Origin: Deinococcus metalli
Lineage (GTDB): Bacteria > Deinococcota > Deinococci > Deinococcales > Deinococcaceae
Length of the DNA stretch: 64,000 bases
NCBI RefSeq assembly: GCF_014201805.1
Contig: NZ_JACHFK010000016.1
Span: forward strand, 1 to 64,000
Reading direction: 5' to 3'
Part shown: piece after piece, positions 48,246 to 57,007 of the stretch
Layout: each line of letters starts with the position of its first letter
Numbering within the stretch: position 1 is the first letter of the stretch
Position numbers and translations under genes: made by a program
The notes under the pieces: model-generated
The model's input: the letters and a program-made list of their open reading frames with translations, nothing else
Told to the model about the DNA's origin: nothing
Database searches by the model: none

Positions 48246-49852
48246 GGCAGGCCTCCGGGAGGCGGGCCGCCCGCCGGGTTGGTCGCGCTGCTGCCCGCCG
48301 CCGCGCCGCCGGTGCTGACACCCGCGCCGTCCAGCAGGCCGGTGGGCGGCTGCGTGACCACCTGCGCTCCGGACGCAATGCCGCTCACGGCGGACTGCGT
48401 GCCAGCCTGCCCCAGCACCGTCACGGCCTTCAGGGTGGCCCTGCCGCCCGCGACCGTGAACACATACGTCTGGTCACCGTCCGCCTGGAGCGCGGTGCTC
48501 GGCACCAGCACGCCGGTCGCCACCTTCGCGGTGTACACCACCGAACCCACGCTGCCCAGCGCAGGCACGCTCTGCCCCGTGAAGCGCGCCGTCAGGGGCA
48601 CGCTGCCGTTGGTGGGCGCCCCGGGGTTCTGGGCGACCTTTAGCGGATAGCTCTGCGTGCCGCTGCGGAAACTCAGCACCGTGCCGGGCGTCAGGGTGGC
48701 GGCCTCGGTGGCGGGGACGTTCACGTTCACCTGCCGTTGAGCGCTCACCAGCGTGAACGCCTCGCCGTTCGCGGTCAGGTACTCGCCGGGCGCGACGTTC
48801 AGCGCCGTGATCTGCCCCGCGAACGGCGCCGTGACCCGCGCCGCGTCCGCCGCTGCCTGCGCCTGGGTCAGGGTCAGCTGCGCCTTCTGCACCGTCAGCT
48901 GCGCCTCGGTGACGCCCTGTGCGCCGGAGCGCTCGTTCTCCGCGAGATTGGCCCGCGCGGTCGTGAGGGTCGTCTGCGCCTGCGCCACCGCCGCCTGCTG
49001 CGCCGTGACCTCGCTGCGCGCCACCGCGCCGATCGCCAGGAGCTGCTGCTGGGAGTTCAGGGTGGCCTGCGCGTTCGTCAGCGACAGCTGCGCCGCCGTG
49101 ACCTGGGCCTGGAGCCCCGCCCGCGCGCCCACCGTGCTCGCCTGCTGGCCCCGCAGCTGCACCCGCGCCGAGTCCAGCGCATTCTGCGCGCTCTGCACCG
49201 CGCTGTTCAGGTCCGTGTTGCTGAGGGTCACGACCGTCTGCCCAGCCTTCACCGACGCGCCCACGGCCGCCGCGACCGCCGTGACTGTGCCGGACGTACG
49301 CGCCGTGACCGTGGTCGTCTGCGCCGCCGCGACCGTGCCGGTCAGGGTGCGCGACGTGCTGAGCGTGCCGGTCGTGGCCGCCGTGACCTGCACCGGCGTG
49401 ACGACCGTGGAGGTCACCGCGCCCGTGGGAGCGGCCCCGGCTGTTCTCGCGCCCGCTGCTCCGGAGCGTGTCGCATCGGCGGCCGCGCTATCGGTGGCCG
49501 CGCCGCCCGTGCGTGAGGGGCTTCCAGTGTCAGACGCCGTGCCAGATGAGCGGCCGGAACGGGACGTGCCCGGCTGACCCGAGCCGGTCTGCCCGCCAGC
49601 GCTCTGCCCGGCGCCGGCCGGCCCCGCCCCGAAGGAGCCGCCGCCGGTGCGTGGCGTGCCCGCGGAGCCGCTGTCCGCGTGGCCCAGCCGGTAGCCGACG
49701 AACCCCGCGCCGCCCAGCAGCAGCGGCACGAACAGCCAGCCCCACGGAAACGGACGCCGCGCCGTGGGCGGGGGAGCAGTGGACGTCGTCGCCCGGCGGG
49801 GAGGAGGTGGCGGGGGCGTGCCGGATGTCGAGACCTGTTCCATGCCGCCCAT
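48242..49852 (-). CDS. RND adaptor (membrane fusion protein)
   Basis: A 536-residue periplasmic adaptor partner of the RND pump. A Pro-rich cytoplasmic N terminus (GTPPPPPP) precedes one membrane anchor ([22 protein letters not shown]). A Gly/Ser/Thr-rich low-complexity linker of about 90 residues follows, then the biotinyl-lipoyl halves ([22 protein letters not shown] and [20 protein letters not shown]) flanking a long alpha-hairpin (Gln/Ala-rich coiled coil), the beta-barrel and the membrane-proximal domain. ATG 49852 is assumed; ATG 49843 is equally possible. Both lie in a perfect inverted repeat (49836-49858). The long linker replaces the usual lipoprotein or short anchor. Confidence 0.9.
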
Positions 49853-49858
49853 GGAACA
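49836..49858. promoter_or_regulatory. Palindrome covering both candidate starts of the adaptor gene
   Basis: TGTTCCATG-CCGCC-CATGGAACA: perfect 9-bp arms with a 5-base spacer. Each arm contains one possible ATG of the adaptor gene. Could be a repressor operator or a start-codon-sequestering hairpin; part of it is coding. Confidence 0.45.
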
Positions 49859-50011
49859 CGCCGATCTCGAATGTCCGGAGAAGGCCCGGACACGCACGCT
49901 TCAGCTCTGGCGTCCCAAAAATGCCGTCCAGAACGTCTCTGAAGGCACTGACCCGTCTATTCACGGAACCTGCAACATGAGGCCAGGCTCAAGGGAACGA
50001 CAACGGACGGA

Positions 50012-50037
50012 CGGCCAGCCCCCTGGGGAGCTGGCCG
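50012..50037 (-). terminator. Hairpin after the Pro/Thr-rich protein
   Basis: CGGCCAGC/GCTGGCCG stem (50012-50019, 50030-50037) with an inner CCC/GGG pairing, 20 bases past the minus-strand stop. No T-run. Confidence 0.5.
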
Positions 50038-50056
50038 CCGTCACGTGGGAGGGGGT

Positions 50057-50965
50057 TCAGGGCTGGCTGGGCGGCGTGGGGACCGGATCGGTGGAGGGGG
50101 CCGGATCGCTGGGCGCCGCCGGGTCAGCCGGCGTGGTCTCCCCACCCGACGTGTCGGGTGCGGTGTCGCTGGGCGTGTCCGGAGTGGTTGGCGCGGCGTC
50201 TGGTTCGGCAGGAGCAGCGTCCTCGGCCGGGGCGCTGTCAGGGGCGGCGGGCGTGGTCGCCGGGGCGGCCTCTGCGGGGGCGGGGGCCGTGTCGGCGGAC
50301 AGGTCACGGGCGACTGCCACGACCGTCAGGCCCAGCGTCTCGGTCACGCGCACATCCACCGTCTCGCCACCTTTCTGGAGGGTGACGGTCTGGGTGGCCG
50401 CGTCCCCGCCCGTGGCCGGAGTGCTGGCCTCGCCGGCGCTGGCTGGCGCCTCGGTGTAGCCGTCGGCCTTCAGGCCGTCCACGGTCCGGCCCAGGGCATT
50501 CTCGACGCTGCCCGCGTAGATCACGGCCTGCCCCAGTACGGTGGGCACGGTCCTGAGCACTCGCTCGCCCTCCAGCGCCGGCAGGGTGGCGGTGGTCGCC
50601 GTGGTCGCCGGTGCAGCCGACGTGTCGGGTGCGGCCGGAGCGGCATCTGTCGGCGCTGTCTCGGTTGGGGTGTCGGTGGGCGCAGTGTCCGCCGGAGCCG
50701 ACTCGGTCGGGGCGGCGTCGGCGGGAGCTGTGTCCACTGGAGCCGTGTCCGCCGGGGGCGTCGTCTCGGCGGGTGCAGTGTCCGTGGGCGCGCTGGGCGC
50801 CGTCACGGGCGGATCGGTGGCCGGCGGCGCCACGGGGGCGGGCGTGGCCGGCAGGCCCAGCGCGGGCGGCTCGGCGGTCTGGGCGAGGGCGGCGGGAACC
50901 ACGGCGCAGGTGCCCAGCAGGGCGCCCAGGGTCAGCGTGCGGATGGAGAGCAGGGAGCGATTCAT
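50057..50965 (-). CDS. Exported Pro/Ala/Thr/Asp-rich protein with a small central domain
   Basis: A 302-residue secreted protein: signal peptide (LTLGALLGTCAVVPAALAQ), then a low-complexity arm of about 95 residues with imperfect repeats of the TAPADTAPT type. A compact domain of about 95 residues follows (LPALEGERVLRTVPTVLGQ, YAGSVENALGRTVDGLKADG, TVTLQKGGETVDVRVTETLG, VVAVARDLS) and then a second acidic Pro/Thr arm to the end. The domain between two flexible arms is the only part likely to fold; I do not recognise it. ATG 50965 is preceded by GGAGG. An envelope-spanning or surface linker role is a guess. Confidence 0.8.
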   Translation of the reverse strand: MNRSLLSIRTLTLGALLGTCAVVPAALAQTAEPPALGLPATPAPVAPPATDPPVTAPSAPTDTAPAETTPPADTAPVDTAPADAAPTESAPADTAPTDTPTETAPTDAAPAAPDTSAAPATTATTATLPALEGERVLRTVPTVLGQAVIYAGSVENALGRTVDGLKADGYTEAPASAGEASTPATGGDAATQTVTLQKGGETVDVRVTETLGLTVVAVARDLSADTAPAPAEAAPATTPAAPDSAPAEDAAPAEPDAAPTTPDTPSDTAPDTSGGETTPADPAAPSDPAPSTDPVPTPPSQP

Positions 50966-51392
50966 CATCGTCCTCCAGGGAAGCCCATGCGGCGCGGGAG
51001 CCGCGAACGGGCGGGTCATGGCGGGCACACGGCGCCCACCGGCGGGAAAGGTCAGGGAATCGCGCCCACGGCGGGCGGCCCACGGTCACCCCAGAGGGGT
51101 CGGCAGCGGGGCGTTCCCCGCCGACGTGATCCACCGTACGGGCCGCACCTGTGGACTCCCGGCGGGAACGCTCAGTGCCGGCTCCACCGTGTCCTCGCCC
51201 AGCACGCACGAAGCGTTCACGGGCCTCAGCGCCCTGACACGCCGCGTTCACCCGGTTCGCCGGCAAGGCGCATCACGCCGGCCCGGCCCGTCCGGCGCGT
51301 TATCACACGGGCCAGGACGCCGGGTGAAGGTCAGCGCTCACGTGTGGAGGTCGGTGGACCCGCGCTCCACGTCCCTCACCTCCTGCGGGTCC
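50966..51392. other. Gene-free stretch upstream of the Pro/Thr-rich protein
   Basis: 427 bases with no convincing gene, RNA or strong promoter. The frames open here lack ribosome binding sites and have shadow-like composition. Confidence 0.5.
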
Positions 51393-51995
51393 TCACCCTT
51401 CGGGCGCGCCGTGTTCCAGAACCCGCTCGATCCGGCGGTCCGGGATCAGCCACATCAGGGCCACGGCGACCAGGGCCGCGCCGGAGACCCACACGCCCCA
51501 CCCGCCCAGCAGCGGCGCGACGATGGCGATCACGTACCCGGCCAGCGAGAGGTTGCCCTTCATGTCGGTGCCCACGGCGTCGGCCAGCAGGTGATTCTGC
51601 TCGCCCGCCGCAATGATCGTCCGCACCAAAATGGTGTAGGCCGCGCCCGCCATGATCGCCACGACGCCGTACGCGGTCATGGGTTCGCGCGCGAAGTGCG
51701 TTTCGCCCGCCCAGCCGGACACGAAGGGGAACAGCGACAGCCAGAACAGCAGGTGCAGGTTGGCCCACAGCACCGCGCCCGTCACGCGCCGCACGGTGTG
51801 CATCAGGTGGTGGTGGTTGTTCCAGTAGATGCCCACGTAGATGAAGCTGATCACGTACGCGGCCACCTTCGGCCACAGCTGCGCGATCTCGCCCCACTCG
51901 TGGCCCTCGGGCACCCGCAGTTCCAGCACCATGATCGTGATGATGATGGCCAGCACTCCGTCGCTGAACGCCTCCATGCGTGATTTCGTCATCAT
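51393..51995 (-). CDS. TMEM175-like potassium channel / DUF1211 membrane protein
   Basis: A 200-residue integral membrane protein with about six helices. The family signature is at the N terminus: SRMEAFSDGVLAIIITIMVLEL (selectivity-filter helix with FSD), then VISFIYVGIYWNNHHHLMH and LFWLSLFPFVSGW, and two more C-terminal helices. Bacterial TMEM175 proteins form K+-permeable tetramers. ATG 51995 has AGGGGG 7 bases upstream and a TATGCT box at 52016-52021. It is divergent from the cupin gene; the longer frame upstream is Arg-rich and not membrane-like. Physiological role in Deinococcus unknown. Confidence 0.9.
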   Translation of the reverse strand: MMTKSRMEAFSDGVLAIIITIMVLELRVPEGHEWGEIAQLWPKVAAYVISFIYVGIYWNNHHHLMHTVRRVTGAVLWANLHLLFWLSLFPFVSGWAGETHFAREPMTAYGVVAIMAGAAYTILVRTIIAAGEQNHLLADAVGTDMKGNLSLAGYVIAIVAPLLGGWGVWVSGAALVAVALMWLIPDRRIERVLEHGAPEG

Positions 51996-52058
51996 GCGCG
52001 TGCCCCCTGCTGTCCAGCATAGGGGGCGGGCGCGCGGCCCCACCATTCGGCCAGGCCG

Positions 52059-52064
52059 TACGCT
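52059..52064 (+). promoter_or_regulatory. -10 box of the cupin gene
   Basis: TACGCT, 5 bases before ATG 52070; transcript probably leaderless. Confidence 0.45.
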
Positions 52065-52069
52065 GGAGC

Positions 52070-52528
52070 ATGCCCGCCGAAGAGCTGCTCCTCGCGCCGA
52101 ACGGCCGCGTGCCCAACAGTGCCCTGCCCGTCCGTGTCTACCGCGCCGCGCTGAAGGACAGGTCACCGGAGCGAATCGGGGCGCACCTGGCCGCACGTGA
52201 GTGGACGAACAGCTGGCAGAACGGCATCTATCCGTACCACCACTACCACTCGACCGCCCACGAGGTGCTGGTGATCGCGCGCGGGCACGTGACCGTCACG
52301 CTGGGCGGCGAGGGCGGCCCACACCTGGCGCTGGCGGCCGGAGACGTGCTCCTGCTTCCCGCCGGCACGGGGCACCGGCGCGACAGCGGCAGCGACGACT
52401 TGCTGGTGGTGGGCGCGTACGCGGGCGGCCGGGCGTGGGACACCTGCCGCCCCGAGCAGACGGACCCGGACGCGGCGCGGGAGCGGACCGCGCGGGTGCC
52501 GCTGTGGACGCACGAGCCCGCCGGATGA
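52070..52528 (+). CDS. Small cupin protein
   Basis: A 152-residue single cupin domain. Metal-binding motif 1 is YPYHHYHSTAHEVLVIARG (two His of HHYH, then Glu in HEVL) and motif 2 is AGDVLLLPAGTGHRR (His). The N-terminal NSALPVRVYRAAL and the C-terminal segment with CRPEQTDPD match YjlB-like cupins of unknown function. Translation probably starts leaderless. The stop overlaps the start of the HD-domain gene (ATGA), so the two products are probably made together and may act on related metabolites. Confidence 0.88.
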   Translation: MPAEELLLAPNGRVPNSALPVRVYRAALKDRSPERIGAHLAAREWTNSWQNGIYPYHHYHSTAHEVLVIARGHVTVTLGGEGGPHLALAAGDVLLLPAGTGHRRDSGSDDLLVVGAYAGGRAWDTCRPEQTDPDAARERTARVPLWTHEPAG

Positions 52529-53118
52529 CCACCCTGGCGGATCACGTCGCGTTCCTGCTCGCCTGCGACCGCCTGAAGGCCGTGACGCGCAGCACATACC
52601 TGCACGACGGCAGTCGCCCCGAAAACAGCGCCGAGCACTCGTGGCACGCCGCGCTGATGGCCGTGACGCTCGCGGAGCACGCGCCCGCCGGCACCGACGT
52701 GAACCGCGTGGTCCGGCTGCTGCTGGTCCATGACCTCGTGGAGATCCACGCGGGCAACCTGCACTTCGCCGCGCCCGAGGCCGAGCACGCCGCGCAGGCG
52801 CAGGCCGAGGAGCAGGCCGCACACGCGCTGTACGGCCTGCTGCCCGAGGCCCAGCGTGCCGAGTTCCACGCCCTGCGCGCCGAGTTCGAGGCCCGCGCCA
52901 CCCCCGAAGCCCGCTTCGCCCGCGCGCTGGACGCGCTCCAGCCCGTGCTGCTCACGTGGGGCGGGGACGGCCTGGGCTGCGCCGCGCGGGAGCCTGACCT
53001 CACGGCAGCGCGTGTGCTGCGGCTCAAGGAGGGCGCGCTACGGGACTTTCCGGCGCTGTGGACGCTGGCGCAGGACGTCGTGGCGCGGGCGGTGGCGTCC
53101 GGCACCCTGCCGGCGTGA
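52525..53118 (+). CDS. HD-domain hydrolase (YfbR/HDDC2-like nucleotidase)
   Basis: A 197-residue HD-superfamily phosphohydrolase. Metal site: His in NSAEHSWHAALMAV (about 37-40), HD in LLLVHDLVEIHAGN (about 69-70) and a downstream Asp in RALDALQPVLLTW (about 134). This order and the AEHSWH motif match YfbR/HDDC2, which remove 5'-phosphate from deoxynucleoside monophosphates. The pairing with a cupin is translationally coupled. Length is normal. ATG 52525 lies in the ATGA overlap. Confidence 0.88.
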   Translation: MTTLADHVAFLLACDRLKAVTRSTYLHDGSRPENSAEHSWHAALMAVTLAEHAPAGTDVNRVVRLLLVHDLVEIHAGNLHFAAPEAEHAAQAQAEEQAAHALYGLLPEAQRAEFHALRAEFEARATPEARFARALDALQPVLLTWGGDGLGCAAREPDLTAARVLRLKEGALRDFPALWTLAQDVVARAVASGTLPA

Positions 53119-53204
53119 CGGGAGTAGATTCGGAGCACCACACGTCCACGCGTCCGGTCCGGGGTCTGCCCGGCGTCCACCCTCCATTCGAGTGAGGTTT
53201 CCAG

Positions 53205-55049
53205 ATGACGCAACCCGCACCACGGCCCGCCGCTCCCGTCCGCCCGGTCGTCAACGACTTCACCATCAACGTGGCGACCGTGAACGGCAGCGGCTCGCAG
53301 ACCTCGAACGCCACGCTGGTCGACGCGCTGTTCCACATGGGCATCCCGGTGAACGCGAAGAACATCTTCCCCAGCAACATCAAGGGCCTGCCGACGTGGT
53401 ACTCGATCCGCGTGAGCGGTGACGGCTACACCGCCCGGCGCGACCACGCCGAGGTGCTGGTGGCCTTCAACGCCAAGACCCTCGACCAGGACCTGCGCGA
53501 GCTGCCCACGGGCGGCGTGATGTTCTACCCGGACCACCTGAAGCCCAGCGCGCCGCGCGACGACGTGAGCATGTACCCGCTGCCCGTGAACGCCATCATG
53601 AAAGAGCAGAACGTGGACGCGAAGTTCCGCGACCGCATGATGAACATGGTGTACGTGGGCGCGCTGGCCCAGGTGCTCGGCATCGAGATGGACGCCATCC
53701 TGGACTACCTGAACCGCAACTTCGCCGGCAAGGCGAAGGTCGTGGCGAGCAACTACGACATCGCCCGCGCGGCCTTCGAGTGGTGCGCGGCGAACGTGGT
53801 GAAGACCGATCCGTATTCCGTGCAGCGCATGAATGCCACCACTGGAAAAATTCTGATCGACGGCAACACCGCCGGAGCGCTGGGCGCCATCTACGGCGGC
53901 TGTACGGTCGTCGCGTGGTACCCGATCACGCCCGCCACCAGCCTTGCGGAAGGGCTGATCGAGTGGATGCCCAAGCTGCGCCGCGATCCGCACAGCGGCG
54001 CGAACACCTTCGCCATCGTGCAGTCCGAGGACGAGCTCGCCGCGATCGGGATGCTGGTCGGCGCGGGCTGGGCCGGTGCGCGGGCCATGACCAGCACGTC
54101 CGGCCCCGGCATCTCGCTGATGGCCGAGTTCGCCGGGTACGCTTACTTCACGGAAATTCCGCTGGTCGTGTGGAACATCCAGCGCATGGGTCCCAGCACC
54201 GGCCTGCCCACCCGCGTGTCGCAGGGCGACCTGCTGAGCACGTACTACCTGTCGCACGGGGACACGAAACACGTCGTGCTGCTGCCCGGCACGCCCGCCG
54301 AGTGCTTCGAGTTCGGCTGGCGCGCCTTCGACCTGGCCGAGGCCCTCCAGACGCCGGTGTTCGTGAACAGCGACCTCGACCTGGGCATGAATATCTGGAT
54401 GTCCGAGCCCTTCGCGTACCCCGACCGGCCCATCCACCGCGGCAAGGTGCTACGTGCCGAGGACATCGTGGCGCTGGGCGGCAGCTTTGCCCGCTACCGC
54501 GATGAGGACGGCACCGGCGTCGGCCCGCGCACCCTGCCCGGCACGGACGCGCTGGGCGGCGCGTACTTCACGCGCGGCACCGGCCACACCGACGCCGCCA
54601 CCTACAGCGAGCACCCGGAGGAATGGCTGAAGAACCTCCGCCGCCTCGACCGCAAGCACGAGCACGCCCGCAGCGTGGTGCCTGCCCCCGTGATCAGCGG
54701 CGGCGGCGCGCGGACCGGGCTGATCAACATGGGCAGCACCGAGCCCGGCATTGTCGAGGCCCGTGCCCTGCTCGACCGCGCCGGCCTGCGCACCGACGCC
54801 CTGCGCGTGCGTGCCCTGCCGTTCTGTCAGGACGTCCGCGCCTTCATCGAGGAACACGAGGAGGTCGTGGTGGTCGAGATGAACCAGCAGGGCCAGCTCG
54901 CCATTCTGCTGCGCACCGAGTACCCGGAGTTCGCCACGCGCATCCACTCGGTCGCCCACTGCGATGGCCTGCCACTCAGCGCGGCGTTCATCGCGGCCCG
55001 CGTGCAGGACGCCCTGACCGCCCCCCAGCCCGAGGAGGTGCCCGCATGA
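53205..55049 (+). CDS. korA: 2-oxoacid:ferredoxin oxidoreductase, fused gamma-alpha subunit
   Basis: Large subunit of a 2-oxoacid (probably 2-oxoglutarate) ferredoxin oxidoreductase. 614 residues. The N-terminal gamma domain (about 15-195: VATVNGSGSQTSNATLVDALFHMG, VAFNAKTLDQDLREL) is fused to the alpha domain (LIDGNTAGALGAIYGGCTVVAWYPITPATSLAEGL). The substrate-binding YPITPATS and TSTSGPGISLMAEFAGYA are intact. ATG 53205 follows GAGG by about 7 bases; a TAGATT box at 53125-53130 may be the promoter. The stop overlaps korB by four bases. No ferredoxin (delta) gene is adjacent, consistent with the two-subunit KorAB type that uses free ferredoxin. Confidence 0.94.
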   Translation: MTQPAPRPAAPVRPVVNDFTINVATVNGSGSQTSNATLVDALFHMGIPVNAKNIFPSNIKGLPTWYSIRVSGDGYTARRDHAEVLVAFNAKTLDQDLRELPTGGVMFYPDHLKPSAPRDDVSMYPLPVNAIMKEQNVDAKFRDRMMNMVYVGALAQVLGIEMDAILDYLNRNFAGKAKVVASNYDIARAAFEWCAANVVKTDPYSVQRMNATTGKILIDGNTAGALGAIYGGCTVVAWYPITPATSLAEGLIEWMPKLRRDPHSGANTFAIVQSEDELAAIGMLVGAGWAGARAMTSTSGPGISLMAEFAGYAYFTEIPLVVWNIQRMGPSTGLPTRVSQGDLLSTYYLSHGDTKHVVLLPGTPAECFEFGWRAFDLAEALQTPVFVNSDLDLGMNIWMSEPFAYPDRPIHRGKVLRAEDIVALGGSFARYRDEDGTGVGPRTLPGTDALGGAYFTRGTGHTDAATYSEHPEEWLKNLRRLDRKHEHARSVVPAPVISGGGARTGLINMGSTEPGIVEARALLDRAGLRTDALRVRALPFCQDVRAFIEEHEEVVVVEMNQQGQLAILLRTEYPEFATRIHSVAHCDGLPLSAAFIAARVQDALTAPQPEEVPA

Positions 55050-56083
55050 CCGCGCCCGCCCGTCCGCCCGCCCTGAACAGCGCCGGCCTGAGCAAGACCG
55101 ACTACAAGGGCCTGCCGAGCACGCTGTGTCCCGGCTGCGGGCACGACTCGATTTCCAGCCGCATCATCGACGCGGCCTTCCAGCTCGGCCTGCGGCCCCA
55201 CAGCGTCATGAAACTCTCGGGCATCGGGTGCTCCAGCAAGAGCCCCGCGTACTTCCTGAACGCCGCGCACGGCATCAACACCGTCCACGGCCGGATGCCC
55301 AGCGTGGCGACCGGGGCCATGCTCGCGCAGCGCTGGCACACCGCCATCGGCGTGTCCGGCGACGGCGACACCGGCTCCATCGGCATCGGGCAGTTCAAGC
55401 ACCTCGTGCGGCGCAACGTGCCCATGGTGTACATCATCGAGAACAACGGCGTGTACGGGCTGACCAAGGGGCAGTTCTCCGCCACCGCCGACGAGGGCCA
55501 GCACCTCAAATACATCGGCACCAACGAACTGCCGCCTCTGGATCTGTGTGCCGAGGCGATCATCGCCGGGGCCGGCTTCGTCGCGCGCTCCTTCGCCGGG
55601 GACGCCAAGCAGGTCACGGAACTCCTGAAGGCCGCCATCGCGTTCCGTGGCATGGCCGTGCTGGACATCGTGTCGCCGTGCGTGACCTTCAACAACCACG
55701 ACGACAGCACCAAGAGCTACGCCTACGGCAAGGAACACGAGGTGCCGCTGCACGACATCACCTTCATTCCCGACTACGCCGAGATCATGGTGGACTACGA
55801 CCCTGGCGACGTGATCAGCGTGCAACTCCACGACGGCGCCACCGTGCAGCTCCGCAAACTGGGCCGCGACTACGACCCCGCCAGCCGCCTGGGCGCCCTG
55901 GCCCTGCTGGAGAACTCCAAACACACCGGGGAACTCGTGACCGGCCTGCTGTACCTCGACCAGCGCCGCCCGACGCTGCCCGAAGCGCTGCACCTGCCGG
56001 AGCTGCCGCTGGCCCTGCTGCCCGAGGACCTGATCCGGCCGAGCCGGGAGAGTCTGGAAGGAGTGATGGCGGGGTTTGCGTGA
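55046..56083 (+). CDS. korB: 2-oxoacid:ferredoxin oxidoreductase, beta subunit
   Basis: Thiamine-diphosphate and [4Fe-4S]-binding partner of KorA. 345 residues. Cluster ligands: CPGCGH (about 28-33), GIGCSSK and the late SPCVTF. ThDP motif GDGDTGSIGIGQ ending at ENNGVYGLTKGQ (the NN residues of the GDG-X-NN pattern). It lacks an 8Fe ferredoxin-like extension, as expected for the short KorB type. ATG 55046 lies in the ATGA overlap with korA, so the subunits are made in equal amounts. Together with PDH in this window it gives the organism two routes of 2-oxoacid oxidation, one NAD-linked and one ferredoxin-linked. Confidence 0.94.
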   Translation: MTAPARPPALNSAGLSKTDYKGLPSTLCPGCGHDSISSRIIDAAFQLGLRPHSVMKLSGIGCSSKSPAYFLNAAHGINTVHGRMPSVATGAMLAQRWHTAIGVSGDGDTGSIGIGQFKHLVRRNVPMVYIIENNGVYGLTKGQFSATADEGQHLKYIGTNELPPLDLCAEAIIAGAGFVARSFAGDAKQVTELLKAAIAFRGMAVLDIVSPCVTFNNHDDSTKSYAYGKEHEVPLHDITFIPDYAEIMVDYDPGDVISVQLHDGATVQLRKLGRDYDPASRLGALALLENSKHTGELVTGLLYLDQRRPTLPEALHLPELPLALLPEDLIRPSRESLEGVMAGFA

Positions 56084-56089
56084 GCCGCC

Positions 56090-56443
56090 CTACCCGAGAA
56101 ACGACTCCACCTCGACCACGAAGCCGCCGGGCGCATTGAAGTAGAACGTCAGGCGGCCGTGGTTCTGCTGCGGTTCCGGCACGGCGTACCCGCCCGCCAG
56201 CAGCCGCTCACGCATGGCGTGCACCTGCTCGGGCGTGTCCTGCATGAATCCGATGTGGAAGGACTTCGGGTAATCCACGTCCTTCGCGCGGAACATCGAC
56301 AGCAGGAAGCCGTCCTCGCCGTGCAGGAAGGCCATGTGTTCGTTGACGGGCATGTCCGAGCGGGAGAAGCCGAAATAGGTCTCGAACATCGCCACACAGG
56401 CGGGCACGTCGGTCACGCTGAGGTTGAGGTGGTTCAGGCGCAT
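56090..56443 (-). CDS. VOC-superfamily (glyoxalase-like) protein
   Basis: A 117-residue single-domain protein with two beta-alpha-beta-beta-beta units: MRLNHLNLSVTDVPACVAMF at the start and PGGFVVEVESFLG at the end. Metal-binding His5 and the C-terminal Glu (VEVE) of the glyoxalase fold are present. Function of this small VOC type is unknown (glyoxalase, dioxygenase or antibiotic-binding). ATG 56443 lies 6 bases after TATGAC on the minus strand and matches the family N terminus; the longer frame upstream is not conserved in style. It converges on korB with only 6 bases between stops. Confidence 0.87.
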   Translation of the reverse strand: MRLNHLNLSVTDVPACVAMFETYFGFSRSDMPVNEHMAFLHGEDGFLLSMFRAKDVDYPKSFHIGFMQDTPEQVHAMRERLLAGGYAVPEPQQNHGRLTFYFNAPGGFVVEVESFLG

Positions 56444-56449
56444 TTTCCC

Positions 56450-56455
56450 GTCATA
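56450..56455 (-). promoter_or_regulatory. -10 box of the VOC gene
   Basis: TATGAC on the minus strand, 6 bases before ATG 56443; last base deviates from the TANNNT pattern. Confidence 0.4.
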
Positions 56456-56575
56456 CCGCGCGCCCGGCCGGCATTCTGCACGCGGGCACGCAAAGGGCGC
56501 GAGAGTGAAGGCCGGCTCCACGTCACGTCCTGACATGGTGAAACCGGGCCGCACCACGCGCGTGGACACGCTCCG

Positions 56576-56581
56576 TACCAT
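56576..56581 (+). promoter_or_regulatory. Leaderless -10 box of the PPOX-like gene
   Basis: TACCAT, 6 bases before ATG 56588. Confidence 0.5.
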
Positions 56582-56587
56582 CGCCAC

Positions 56588-57004
56588 ATGGCTGACAAGA
56601 CGCTGGCTCAACTGGCGAAGAAGATGCGGGGCCTCGACCTGTGCATGCTGACCACCGTGACGAGCTACGGACGCCTCGCGTCCCGCCCCATGAGCAATAA
56701 CGGTGAGGTCGAGTACGACGGCACCAGCTACTTCTACACCTGGGCCGACTCGCGCGCGGCCCGCGATATCGAGAAGAACAAGCATGTGCAGCTGAACTTC
56801 CGCGCCGAGAAGTCGTTCCTGTTCGTCGCCGTGCAGGGTGAAGCGACGCTGACGGATGACCGAAGCGCCATGCAGGAGCACTGGCACAAGGAACTGGAAC
56901 AGTGGTTTAAGGACGGTCTGGACACGCCGGGCCTGACCATGATCGAGGTCAAGGCCAAGCGCGTGAACTGGTGGGGCGAGGACGACGGAGAGATCGAGCT
57001 GTAA
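56588..57004 (+). CDS. PNPOx-like split-barrel protein (general stress protein 26 type)
   Basis: A 138-residue FMN-binding split-barrel protein. The hallmark N terminus is CMLTTVTSYGRLASRPMS, followed by SYFYTWADSRAARDIEKN and VQLNFRAEKSFLFVAVQGEA. The C-terminal KRVNWWG is typical of the stress-protein 26 branch. Members bind FMN, FAD or F420; the role is undefined but often linked to oxidative or salt stress. Leaderless start. It converges on the ATP-grasp gene, whose stop is only 3 bases away. Confidence 0.87.
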   Translation: MADKTLAQLAKKMRGLDLCMLTTVTSYGRLASRPMSNNGEVEYDGTSYFYTWADSRAARDIEKNKHVQLNFRAEKSFLFVAVQGEATLTDDRSAMQEHWHKELEQWFKDGLDTPGLTMIEVKAKRVNWWGEDDGEIEL

Positions 57005-57007
57005 AGG

